A DNA stretch of 25,692 nucleotides. Source: Cladosporium sp. IMV 00045. Its lineage: Eukaryota; Ascomycota; Dothideomycetes; Cladosporiales; Cladosporiaceae. The notes beneath the pieces are model-generated. The model did no database searches, was not told the origin of the DNA, and saw only the letters and a program-made list of their open reading frames with translations. This document shows positions 1 through 8,790 of the stretch, piece after piece (position 1 is the first letter of the stretch; each line of letters opens with the position of its first letter). The stretch is taken from NCBI GenBank assembly GCA_001931905.2, contig MSJI02000039.1:1-25692 (forward strand). The letters are read 5' to 3'. The translations under genes were made by a program, and so were the position numbers.

Positions 1-817
1 ACTCCGCGTTCTGCACGAAAGTTCGCCTGAACAATTGACTTCTGAGCTTTGTGACAATGCGCTCGCCAACGACACGTAGAATGATAATACGTCCGTAGTT
101 CGCGCAAGCACCAGTGGCCAAGACCGCCGCAAAAGCAATGTAGAAAGTGTTCATGGACATTCCCAGGAAGGTCGCGTTCTCCTCTGGAGGCTTGCTGGCG
201 ACGTCCAGAATTCTTCCAATGGAAAATGGCACGCTCATGGTGACACCGCTGCTGATCAAGAGGAACAGGAACGCCCACCCGAGCGTCTTCCACTCCGGCG
301 CGGCGATCTTGAGCAGCCTGAAAATCTCGCCTCTGCTGCTGCCCTTCTTGTCTCCTTCCTTGGATAAGCGCGCACTGAGGTTCACCCTCGATGCCTGTGC
401 CGCCTTTTCCGTCCGTCCGAACCCTTCGTCTTCCAGCTCATCATCGTGTTCGCTGGGATCCTTCTGTCGTGGAGAAGATTCGTTGCTCCGATTTTGCCGA
501 GCAGGTTTCGCTGCTTGCGCTTCATGCCGTGTTTGTGATGTCTGCAACAGCCGACGCTGCGCGGTCCAGGTCGCTGTCTGTGGTACTCCCCAACAAGGGC
601 GAAATAATGATGGTGTTCTCGAAGATAGTATGCGCGAAGATGTCGATAATTGCCTCGCCGCGTTCGCTATGCCGAGAGGTCCTGCTCCTGCTCCTGCTCC
701 TGCTCCATTTCTAAGTGGCCCTACTGTAAAACCAGGTGCCCGTATTCTTGCTGAGAACAGCGCTCCATTGCCCAAACAATCCCACGCCTTGGTCGCCAGC
801 CTCTGTGACGAGCCCAT
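1..817 (-). CDS. MDL1: Mitochondrial ABC half-transporter, Mdl1/ABCB10-like (N-terminal part, cut by window edge)
   Basis: The frame runs uninterrupted from an ATG at 817-815 to the window edge, giving about 272 residues; the rest of the gene, including the ATPase domain, lies outside. The first ~100 residues are rich in Arg, Ser, Thr and Ala and nearly free of acidic residues, as in a mitochondrial presequence, and contain a Gly-Ala repeat. An acidic linker follows (around EDELEDEGFGRTE). Then comes the start of an ABC type-1 membrane domain: a cytosolic lead-in (IFRLLKIAAPEWK), TM1 near residues 175-195 (WAFLFLLISSGVTMSVPFSI) and TM2 near 222-245, then the family-typical GERIVTKLRSQLFRR loop. 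Members of this family work as dimers in the inner mitochondrial membrane; yeast Mdl1 exports peptides. The start is the only ATG after the upstream in-frame stop (847-845). The Mdl1 versus Mdl2 assignment is less sure than the family. Confidence 0.85.
   Translation of the reverse strand, partial: MGSSQRLATKAWDCLGNGALFSARIRAPGFTVGPLRNGAGAGAGAGPLGIANAARQLSTSSRILSSRTPSLFRPCWGVPQTATWTAQRRLLQTSQTRHEAQAAKPARQNRSNESSPRQKDPSEHDDELEDEGFGRTEKAAQASRVNLSARLSKEGDKKGSSRGEIFRLLKIAAPEWKTLGWAFLFLLISSGVTMSVPFSIGRILDVASKPPEENATFLGMSMNTFYIAFAAVLATGACANYGRIIILRVVGERIVTKLRSQLFRRTFVQNAE
681..706. repeat. Hexanucleotide repeat (CCTGCT)n
   Basis: About 4.3 perfect copies of a 6-bp unit. Read on the minus strand it encodes alternating Gly-Ala inside the mitochondrial presequence of the Mdl1-like gene. 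The unit is a multiple of three, so copy-number change keeps the frame. Confidence 0.9.
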
Positions 818-1496
818 CCTGCGCTCCAAGCGCTGCACAAGCGACTATACCGACAAAATCGTGGCGCCGCCCAACGCAGAGAGATCCAGCTATCGTTCCT
901 GAAGTAGCGTTTGTGTATTGATCATGGCTGATTTGTAATTGACTTCGATGCGAAAAGGATGCGAATACGCGGGCAGGTGGTTTTGCCCAAGATCCAGCCG
1001 GATTGATATGGAAGTGAGCTGGTTGTTTGTGTGTTTCCTGGGGGGTGAGGGCAAATGTTTCGGTGGCAGAACAGACGGCAGAAAGGAAACATGGACTTAG
1101 CTCGAGAACGATGATGCGAGCAATCGCGCTCGCTCCATTATTCGGCAATCGACGCTTCAAACGTTCCGTTCCGATAGCGGCTGCCGGAGACCCAAGCGTT
1201 CGGCCCTCGTGGCACATGTCAAGCACGTAATAATGTTTGAATAATAGATGATAAATAATGCCCACATCGTCAATGAAAATGGTCGGAATTTATTTTACAA
1301 TCATCTATCCTGCTCATCTTCAACATGGAAGGGTTGCTTCGCTCAGCCACCAAATCATGCTGTTTGCAATGCTCCCAGCTGCTGCTCGCTGAGTGAGCTT
1401 CAGGGGTTCATCATGAGAAGACAAAGCCAAACTGCCGCTCTCATACAAGTACCAAATACTCCGTGAAAACAAAACCACCACATCACAAACTGTCCA
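818..1496. other. Intergenic: upstream of Mdl1-like gene and 3' side of clathrin light chain
   Basis: No reading frame here looks like a real protein; the 184-codon minus-strand frame at 711-1265 overlaps the Mdl1 start and has no recognisable sequence. The stretch 1228-1265 is AT-rich. It must hold the Mdl1 promoter and the 3' UTR of the clathrin light chain gene, as both are transcribed leftwards. Confidence 0.5.
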
Positions 1497-2320
1497 TTAC
1501 ACGCCGCTGGCACCGGGCGCCTTCTCGTCTTTTCTCAAGCTGAGGAGAAGCTCCCTCATCTTCGCCTTCTGGGTGCCACTCGCACCGCCAGTGGCACCCT
1601 TGCCGCTAAGGTCGACAAGCTTCGCGATTCTCTCCCAGCTGGTGCCGCCGCTCGTTGTGTCCTCCCTGTTCTTGAGGAACTCCTCCTCCTCCTTGCGCGT
1701 CTGCGCGATGCCCTTGTCCTTCCTGTTGTTGTAGTTCTCGTAGAATTCGTCGATGTTTTGTTGGGCGGCCTTGATGGTCTCGGCCTTCTTCTCGGCGGAA
1801 ACCTCGTCGCGGTGTTGGATCTGCATGTCCCTCCTCTCGCGCCACTCCCTGAGCACTTCTGGCTCGTCCTCATCTTGATATGTGCTAGCCGCCGGCGCTT
1901 GGAAGGGTGCGGTTGAGCCGGTGATTGTGCCGCCGGCGCCGACGGCCTCGTTCTGGGTGTCTACGGCAGGGAAGGAGGACTCGAAGTCGCCCACATCGTC
2001 ACCAAAATCTTGAGCAGCGTCTCCGTTTGCAGGCGCATAAGAAGCGCTCATGCCACCACCGAGAAGATCATCGTCATCGCCACCGTCCTCGACAGTCGCA
2101 GCATTGTCGGCAGATGTAGTGAATTGCTGAGCGTCTTCGCCCAGGGCCGCGCGTTCGCGGGCAAGGAAGTCGGAGGGTTCGTCAAGGTTTTCGACAGAGT
2201 TACCTCCAGTAGCTTCCGTCTGACCTAAATGATATGTCAGTGTGAGATTCTAGATGCGCTCAGGAGAACGGTAAGCGAACCGTTGTCGAATTCGTCCAAC
2301 GAAGGGAAGCGGTCGGCCAT
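1497..2320 (-). CDS. CLC1: Clathrin light chain
   Basis: Two exons: 2320-2281 (40 nt) and 2224-1497 (728 nt), joined across a 56-nt intron (2280-2225) with donor GTTCGC, branch CTGAC and acceptor TTTAG. The product is 255 aa. It opens with MADRFPSLDEFDNG, followed by the conserved FLARERAALGEDAQQF segment typical of fungal light chains. A disordered acidic/Gly region precedes the heavy-chain-binding helix at about residues 131-202 (from EDEPEVLREWRERRD through the charged stretch ending FLKNRED). A conserved WERIAKLVDLSGK block and KMRELLLSLRKDE lie near the C-terminus. It is a structural component of clathrin coats in endocytosis and trans-Golgi traffic. It is divergent from the Rtt103-like gene, with 434 bp between the two starts. 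The 14-residue first exon is supported by frame and family N-terminus. Confidence 0.93.
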
Positions 2321-2754
2321 GTTTGCTGTCGTCCGAAGACCTGATGTGTCGTTTGCGAAGATTCGGAGGGCTGCGGCAGATTTACAGCACTGAGTTAAGA
2401 CAAATTTGATTGATGTTGGAGGGGTTTAGCAACGAAAGTGGTATTGTGAAGATGATCCAATGCGTGTTCCTTGATGTTGACGTTGCTAGTCGCATCCCCA
2501 GACGCCAAGGCAGACACTCAAGCCTGAGGCTGTCAGCTCCTCGGTCGCAGCTTCCAGCCACTTTCAGAGCAGCAAGCAAGCAGAGCGAGCTCCAAGACTT
2601 CTTCAGACGTCTGTGAATTAGCCATTGCTCTCACAACCCGATATACTGCACTGAAAGCTGCTATTGAGAGTCCACGAGGATTAGTTCATCAACTACCAAG
2701 CTGTCGTAAAGCTTCAAAGTGTATAGCAATCCGTAGCAACATCCTCCACGCGCC
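2321..2754. promoter_or_regulatory. Divergent intergenic region between clathrin light chain and Rtt103-like genes
   Basis: This 434-bp stretch separates two starts that point away from each other, so it must carry both promoters and both 5' UTRs. I see no clear TATA box and no convincing reading frame; short frames on both strands have no recognisable sequence. Confidence 0.5.
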
Positions 2755-4194
2755 ATGGCGTACTCCGACGACGCGGTCAAGGCCAAATTGGCTGCTCTCA
2801 ATGAGACGCAGGACAGCATTGTCACTGTGGCCCAATGGATTATGTTCCACCGGTATGTCACTTTGCGTAGAGAGCGTGTCCAATCCCAAGCTCATCCATG
2901 CTAATTGCATCCCAGACGCCATGCCGACCGTACTGCCGCTCTCTGGTTGAACCGACTTCAGGAAAGCAGCACATCCAAGCGCCTTGTGTTGATCTACCTC
3001 GCCAATGAAGTTGTGCAGCAATCTCGCGCACGCTCTAAGACCGACTTCCTCATTGCATTCGAGCCGCTCATCGCCGATGCAACAGCTCTGGCATACAAGA
3101 ACGCTTCAGTTGAGATTCAAAATAAGATAAGGAGGGTGATCGAGGTGTGGAGGCAGAGAACCATCTTCGATGTGAAGATCCAAGATGCACTGGAGAAACG
3201 ACTCGACGAAATCGACAAGACCAGAGGAGCTCAAAGGGGAGGCGGCGGGGGAGGCAAGCTGGGTGGCAGTCTGTTCGGTGGTGGTTCTGGAGGTGCCGTA
3301 CCGTCTGAGTTGGAGGCTTTGAGCAAATCTCAGACCGCATTGACGAAAGCCGAAACGAGCGCGAGAGGTGTCGTTGCTTCGACCAACACCGAGTATGCAA
3401 AGCTCATCGATCCTGAGGCGGCACTCCCGAGCCCACCAGTTCATGCAGCGAAGCTGGCTTCGCTGATGAAATCGCTTGCTGGCGCTCACTCTGCAGTCGA
3501 GAGCAGCATAAAGGCGCGTACGGAACTTATCGCAGGCCTCGAGCAGCTTCTCCATACCAATCGCGACACCCTTACCAAGGACCAAACAACCGCGTCGGAG
3601 CTGTCCACTCGCCACTCCGAAATCGAGGCTCGCAAGAGCAGCGTTGAAGACGGCATCATGCGCGGCCTCTCCAACCCCGCGACTCCCTCAAATCAGTCTC
3701 CCGCAGCTGGTTTTGGATCGCCTCCATCAAACCCGAACGGCGGCGAGCCTTCAGCCCCTGAACCCGAATCCCTCACGCCACCCCCACCAGAAGTCGAATC
3801 CTTCACACCACCACCCGCAGATGCAATTCAAGACAAAGTCGACACGTTTGCCATCGGCGACAACGTCCCGGCCGAGCATCAACTAGCCGACCCTTTAGGC
3901 GCAGAAGTCATCTCTGAGCAGCCGCCATCCCACAACGAGCCGCCACCGTCTCACGAACCTGCACCAGTGCTTGAGTCGCATCCCTCGCAAACCGATGGAG
4001 CTGTTGGAGCCGACATTCTAAGTAGCCTTCAGATGCCGCAGGTCCGACATGCCTCTACTGAAATCCCACCAGAAAGCGCGGACCCGAGGCTCAAGCGGAG
4101 AAAGATGTCTCATAACAAGCCTCCGGCGGTTGACGATGAGATCTTTGGTGCGAATGGTGTCGACGAGGATGGAGTGGCTGCCATGCTGCAGTAA
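2755..4194 (+). CDS. RTT103: CID-domain protein, Rtt103-like (RNA polymerase II CTD binding)
   Basis: Two exons: 2755-2852 and 2916-4194, with a 63-nt intron (donor GTATGT, branch-like GCTAAT, acceptor CCCAG). The product is 458 aa. Residues ~3-135 form a CTD-interacting (CID/RPR) domain: an N-terminal AKLAALNETQDSIVTVAQW helix, then LIYLANEVVQQSR, the central helix pair, and VEIQNKIRRVIEVWRQRTIF. A Gly-rich linker follows at about 142-159, then a long helical, probably coiled-coil region (~165-260) and a Pro/Ser-rich disordered tail ending in a basic patch (LKRRK) and DDEIFGANGVDEDGVAAML. In yeast, Rtt103 binds Ser2-phosphorylated CTD and helps recruit the Rat1 exonuclease for termination; that role is inferred here. 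The coiled coil after the CID matches Rtt103 and its animal relatives (RPRD1) rather than Pcf11 or Nrd1. Confidence 0.88.
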
Positions 4195-4476
4195 TTGCAC
4201 TGGAAGGTTCTCATGTTTTACCGTGCAACACACAGACTGTGAGGAGTGCCTTTTTTCATGGATGGCAGGTCAAGCACCGCCGAGGGAGAATTCCCAGGGC
4301 GGCTATGTGATGCGCGTTGTAAGAGCTGGCCAAGGTGGGACTGTAAGCTAAATCAACGACGGCAGTACCGATATGTTTGGACGGTGCTGTGGATCATGTA
4401 TGTATTATTATATCAAATTAACAGCTTCTGATCACCGCCATCCTCGAACCTCACGTTGCTGGAGACCTTTCACTCC

Positions 4477-5224
4477 TCACGGCCACCGCTCTTGACCCCG
4501 GGGACTTGCAAGCATTTTCACACCACTTTGATGTTTCCCGCCATCATCAACCGACGGTTTTGTATCCTTCCTCACTGTTCTCCTCCAACGCCTCCTTCGG
4601 TCACGCGATGCAGCCAACAAAGAAGGCTTCTGCACGCTCGCACCCGCATCCCAAGGAGTAAAGTCTCGCAACGGCTCGCAAAAGAGACTCATAACACTGC
4701 TATGGTCGAATTGCGACAACGCCGCGAGATCGGGGACGGTGTCCTTGGCCAAGACAGCGACTGTGGCACCCGTGCAAGCCTGTCTACTATTTGCAAGACG
4801 AGCGATTAGCACTCTCCATCCATCGAACCCTCCGAAAAGATCGGAAGACGCAGCATCGGACGGGTATCTCGACTTACTCGTATAGCACGCACCCAGCACT
4901 CCCACCGATCTTCACACTCCCCACCTCCCACCCCGACCATTTTTCTCGCACTTCCTTGAGATTCAGACAAGTCTGCGGCGCGTTATGTTCCAGTATTTGA
5001 CAATCTCCGCGGAACCACGCCGCACTGCAAAGCAGAATCGAGGGCGCGTTGGTTTCGGGCCAGGCAATGGCATTGCCAGGGTCGGCGAGTCGGAGAAGTG
5101 CGATTTCCGCCGGGGTTATCGGGGTGGCGTCGGTGAAGGAGGAGGGAGGGAAGTGGAGTGGGAAGGCAGGGATTGGTGGGATGAGGTGGGAGAGGAGTGC
5201 GAGGAGGAGAGGGTAGGGGCGCAT
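4477..5224 (-). CDS. Small secreted cysteine-containing protein, beta/gamma-crystallin-like pattern
   Basis: Two exons: 5224-4878 and 4786-4477, with a 91-nt intron (donor GTAAGT, branch GCTAATC, acceptor AATAG). An alternative acceptor 3 nt downstream also keeps frame. The product is about 218 aa. It starts with a signal peptide (MRPYPLLLALLSHLIPPIPA, cut probably near residue 20). The mature part has six cysteines (about 66, 75, 86, 112, 120, 152), an even number suited to disulfides. The spacing CSAAWFRGDCQ, TCLNL, GWEVGSV, GCVLY, C-x-G, LFC resembles fungal secreted proteins with a crystallin-like fold. A basic tail (RDRRRRWRR) and a low-complexity end follow. The ATG at 5224 places the hydrophobic stretch at the N-terminus; an upstream in-frame ATG at 5278 would bury it. 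A TATA-like box lies ~100 bp upstream. Function unknown; family resemblance is by pattern only. Confidence 0.72.
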
Positions 5225-5711
5225 CGTTGGCTTGCATGCGTCTGGGAGTTTTGGTTGATGGGCCTCTTTTGCTATCAATGCGATCAGGATTGTTGGTCCG
5301 GACGATAGCGAATCGTCGAAGGCTTTATATCAGACGAAATTTCAAATAAGAGTCTTCTAGAAAACTACGACGCATGCTCTGGCCCCTCACATGCTTCGTT
5401 CAACTTTATCCATCCAGCCTGTTCCTAAGCAAACTCATCGCTCTGTGGCATGGCACATGTGCCACTGTGACGTGTTACGTGGATGGGGTCTTCTGCCGCT
5501 TTCCGCGACAAGACAGTATTGCTGCGCTGTCTTGGGCGGACATTCCTGTACTCGGGCTTGACGTGTGACTGTGGAAACAGCACGCAGACCAGAAAGGTCG
5601 ACGATATTCACAGGAAGGGATACGACAATCTTAGATTCTAGAGAGCCGTGATATCGCCAAACTTTGCTGATTCGTATTCTCCGGTACTTCGAAGTATCTA
5701 CAAGAAAACGA
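5225..5711. other. Intergenic between crystallin-like and cupin genes
   Basis: Both flanking genes run leftwards, so this stretch carries the promoter of the secreted protein gene and the 3' end of the cupin gene. Apart from the TATA-like motif near 5323-5329, I see no coding or RNA feature. Confidence 0.5.
5323..5329 (-). promoter_or_regulatory. TATA-like box (TATAAAG) upstream of secreted crystallin-like gene
   Basis: On the minus strand the sequence reads TATAAAG, about 100 bp upstream of the ATG at 5224. Position and sequence fit a core promoter element; transcription start was not determined. Confidence 0.5.
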
Positions 5712-6203
5712 TCAATGAGTATGCGTCGGGTCAATCCACTTAACCCCCTCGGGCTTCTCAACAGGATCAACATCCGGCAGGTTAATCGCAATAGCCTCAT
5801 TATCACTCCTAACCAGCACACACTCCAACGTCTCGTCCTCATTCGCATTAATCTCCTGATGCGGCACGTAAGGCGGCACAAAAATAAAATCTCCCGGACC
5901 AGCCTCGGCGGTGAACTCCAACTTCTCGCCCCAGCGCATTCGCGCCTTGCCTTTGACAACGTAGATGACGGATTCCAGGTGTCCGTGATGGTGGGCGCCG
6001 GTCTTCGCGTTCGGGTGGATGTGCACCGTGCCGGCCCAGAGTTTCTGCGCTCCAGTGCGTGCCAGGTTGATGGCCGCGGCGCGGTTCATGCCCGGTGTTT
6101 GTGCGGTGTTGGAGTCCAGCGAGTCGGCGGGGATTACTCGTACGCCTTCGTGTTTCCAGCCTTCTTGGGGTGGTGGTGGGATTTCTTCTGTGTTGGATGC
6201 CAT
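5712..6203 (-). CDS. Single-domain cupin protein
   Basis: Intronless, 163 aa, starting MASNTEEIPPPP. A cupin fold is shown by motif 1 at about residues 69-85 (GAHHHGHLES through VVKG, giving metal-ligand candidates H71, H73 and E77) and motif 2 at about 102-116 (PGDFIFVPPYVPHQE, with H115 as the fourth ligand). The segment MNRAAAINLARTGAQKLWAGTVHIHP before motif 1 is very close to what I recall of stand-alone bacterial cupins. The C-terminus ends in a His-containing tail (DPTHTH). The substrate is unknown; small cupins of this type include isomerases, dioxygenases and binding proteins. The start was chosen as the ATG just before the family-like GWKHEGVRV segment; a longer frame reaching 6518 has no similar content. 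It is divergent from the phosphatase gene at 6943. Confidence 0.87.
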   Translation of the reverse strand: MASNTEEIPPPPQEGWKHEGVRVIPADSLDSNTAQTPGMNRAAAINLARTGAQKLWAGTVHIHPNAKTGAHHHGHLESVIYVVKGKARMRWGEKLEFTAEAGPGDFIFVPPYVPHQEINANEDETLECVLVRSDNEAIAINLPDVDPVEKPEGVKWIDPTHTH

Positions 6204-6942
6204 GCTTGATTGGGTTTTGGTCGTGTTCTTTGGGTTGCTTGATGTTGTCGATCGATTGGGGCAGCTTCCTGGACGTAAACGATGTGGCGTCTTTTCGGTC
6301 CCGTGAATAGGCGATGGGTAGTTCCGTGTATACAAGAAACAAAGAACTATTACTTGTGAAAATCGTAATTGTAGGAAACATTGAACATAGCTCACCCAAG
6401 CTTCACCCCTCACCTCTGCGCGATGTTCCGAGGCCCATGAAGCGCCATTATGGAGACTTATCACGTCTTCTCGACAACGATAAGTCGGGTGGGTCGTCAG
6501 TGATCCCGGACTCCTCATATCACAGTCCCCTACGTTGGACAGCTAGTACATTTGCAAACGATCTGTATCAAAGGATTTCTTCATGTTTCGTCGTCATCCT
6601 AGATGCGTCCCAGGTAGGGAAAGATTCGATATTTTGCATCTTGTCTACTCTGACCAAGACTTGTCATCGAAATAATTCGTGAGACTAATGTGATCAATCA
6701 CTAACAAAATTGATGATATTATTCGTCGTACCTGCAGATCCCATGTGCACATCTTCACGTTCGCATTGAGAAGATGTACATGTTTGCATGAAGGCGAGAT
6801 ACATGCACCGTTGTGGCTGTGCAAAAGTGCAATGACGTCGCCGAACTCACCTCCAAAACCGCATGTTCGATTGATGCATTTCCTCCAAAACACCCCTCAG
6901 ATCATTCTTCCTAAACACATGTCCATTCACTAAACCTCAGCA
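6204..6942. promoter_or_regulatory. Divergent intergenic region between cupin and 5-phosphatase genes
   Basis: A 739-bp stretch separates two starts pointing outward, so it must hold both promoters. Short frames on either strand have no recognisable protein sequence. It is somewhat AT-rich around 6640-6730. No clear TATA box or RNA gene is seen. Confidence 0.45.
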
Positions 6943-8253
6943 ATGTCGAACAGCCTCACAGCACACATCACAACGTTCAATTGTGCGCGAACATCTCCTA
7001 GCTCGCATCTCGCCGCCGACCTCTTCTCAACAACAACTTCGAGCATCCCTCCAGACCTTATCGTCCTCTGTTTGCAAGAGATAGCACCCATAGGCTATGC
7101 ATTTCTGGGAGGATCATTTCTAGCGCCATATTTCGCCAGCTTCAAAACCATAGTCCACAATGCCGTCGCACAGCACTTCGAGTCAAATGCCGACTATACC
7201 CCTCTCCTCACGCGACATGCCGGTTTGACTGGGTTGATGATCTTTGCTCGCTCGGACGTGAAAGAAAGGATACGATGGATTGAGACGGCTGGAGTCGGAG
7301 TGGGCGTCTTTGAATTGGGAAACAAGGGTGCTGTTGGTGTAAGGATAGGCTTTGAGGGAGACGATGATAACGAGACCGTCCCGGTCACATTTGTATCCGC
7401 GCACTTGGCTCCCATGGAAGAGGAATGGGAGAGACGCAACGCAGACTGGAAAGATATATGTCAAAGTCTAGTCTTCACACGGGACGACGCGACCTCACCG
7501 CAAATCAGCGAAGCCTCCCAACCCCTCCTGGGCTCGGAAACAGACGGCGCGAACGACACCAACCCAAGAGAAAGCACGCTCTTCTCCCCACCCTCTCACA
7601 TCTTCTTCGCCGGCGACCTCAACTACCGCACCTCAGACATCTCCCCTCACCCAAACGACCACACCCTCTGGCCCCATCCGACCAGCTCACCAGACCATCC
7701 CTCCTGGCGCGACCTCTGGTCCAACGACCAACTCAGCCGCGAACAGCGCAACGGTAAAACCCTCCACTACTTGAGCGAGGCGCCCATAAACTTCCCGCCA
7801 ACCTACAAATACTCCTCCGCAGCCCGCCGCGCCGCGAAGCAAAACAAACCACTCCCCTCCACAGCAAGCGGCAGCGACGAGGGGAAGGACACCTGGCCCT
7901 GGGCGAAGCATAGAGTGCCGTCTTGGTGCGACCGGGTGTTGTTCCTTTCTTCTTCGAAGCCGGAGGTTGAGAGCTATGATGCGCTGCCCGTGCAGCCGAC
8001 GAGCGATCACAGGCCCGTCACATTGTCTGTGAGAATCCCACTGCGAAAACCTGCAGGCGCAGACGAAGTCAAAGCACCTTTCAATATACGAAAGGATTGG
8101 AGGGAGAGAAGAGACGCTGCGAGGAGGTACGAGGTTCTGGTCGGAATCGCATCGTATCTCGCGCTGACGTGGGAGGGCGAGGCGATTCTTGCTGGTACTG
8201 TCTTTGGCGTTTTGGGTGGATATGTGGTTTTGCGGGCTATGCTGGGGATTTGA
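6943..8253 (+). CDS. INP54: Inositol polyphosphate 5-phosphatase, Inp54-like, with C-terminal membrane anchor
   Basis: Intronless, 436 aa. It shows the 5-phosphatase (IPPc) fold of the endonuclease/exonuclease/phosphatase superfamily: CLQE with Glu46, a GNKGAVGVR block (~127-134), SAHLAP with His154, FFAGDLNYR (221-229) with the catalytic Asp/Asn pair, PPTYKY (285-290), HRVPSWCDRVLF (323-334), and SDHRPV (354-359). A basic juxtamembrane stretch (RKDWRERRDAARR) is followed by a hydrophobic C-terminal segment (~413-433), leaving almost nothing after it, as in a tail-anchored protein. Yeast Inp54 has the same plan, with a catalytic domain and an ER tail anchor, and hydrolyses PI(4,5)P2. The absence of a Sac1 domain separates it from the synaptojanin-like Inp51-53. 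An insertion of about 35 residues with acidic and Ser/Pro content precedes the FFAGDLNYR motif. ER location is inferred. Confidence 0.88.
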   Translation: MSNSLTAHITTFNCARTSPSSHLAADLFSTTTSSIPPDLIVLCLQEIAPIGYAFLGGSFLAPYFASFKTIVHNAVAQHFESNADYTPLLTRHAGLTGLMIFARSDVKERIRWIETAGVGVGVFELGNKGAVGVRIGFEGDDDNETVPVTFVSAHLAPMEEEWERRNADWKDICQSLVFTRDDATSPQISEASQPLLGSETDGANDTNPRESTLFSPPSHIFFAGDLNYRTSDISPHPNDHTLWPHPTSSPDHPSWRDLWSNDQLSREQRNGKTLHYLSEAPINFPPTYKYSSAARRAAKQNKPLPSTASGSDEGKDTWPWAKHRVPSWCDRVLFLSSSKPEVESYDALPVQPTSDHRPVTLSVRIPLRKPAGADEVKAPFNIRKDWRERRDAARRYEVLVGIASYLALTWEGEAILAGTVFGVLGGYVVLRAMLGI

Positions 8254-8790
8254 AAGTAATTGGAGAGATGAGCTTGCTGTTGTTTTGAGGTACTATGTTT
8301 GGGAGGCGGTCTGAGGATGTTTGGATAGATACCCTATGTTTTATATGTGAAAATTTTGTTGCATTTGTTTTTCAATGTCTCCAAGATCACCGCAATATCC
8401 TTGCAGACAGATCGCAGCCCATCTCAAGTGTACAGCTAGCTCACCGAAACACCTAAGCAACGAGAAAGTGCCGATGCGCGATCTGCTCAGTTGAGACCTT
8501 CCAAAGCGAGACAGCCATCGGGAAATCAAGTCACTGGTAATTTGATATGTGAAATGAGCAGTCGAGATTGAGCGTTGAATCGTAATTTCATGAAATCATT
8601 CTGACTAGAAAAACTGATCGAACAAGAAATAAATAACCAAAACACCATTCATGCATCCTAGAGCTTACCATTCTTTAACCCATTCACTCCTTGTTTGCCC
8701 CAGACGCCCTGCTTAGTAGAGAAACCCCGCGCACATATTCCGAAACTATGTCAATAGAAATCATTCAATGACTGATAGAAAGCCAGCCAC
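8254..8790. other. Convergent 3' intergenic region between 5-phosphatase and multicopper oxidase
   Basis: The two flanking genes end towards each other. The sequence is AT-rich in 8560-8660, with an AATAAA near 8626 on the plus strand, as expected of 3' UTRs. No gene seen. Confidence 0.5.

Noticed and set aside
711..1265. 184-codon minus-strand frame upstream of the Mdl1-like gene
   Set aside because: No recognisable family, composition unlike the neighbouring proteins, and it overlaps the Mdl1 start in another frame.
4456..4809. 117-codon plus-strand frame opposite the secreted protein gene
   Set aside because: Antisense to exon 2 of a gene with a signal peptide, cysteine pattern and good splice sites on the minus strand.
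5664..6209. 181-codon plus-strand frame over the cupin gene
   Set aside because: It is antisense to a clear cupin protein, and its Arg/Leu/Asn-rich translation looks like a shadow frame.
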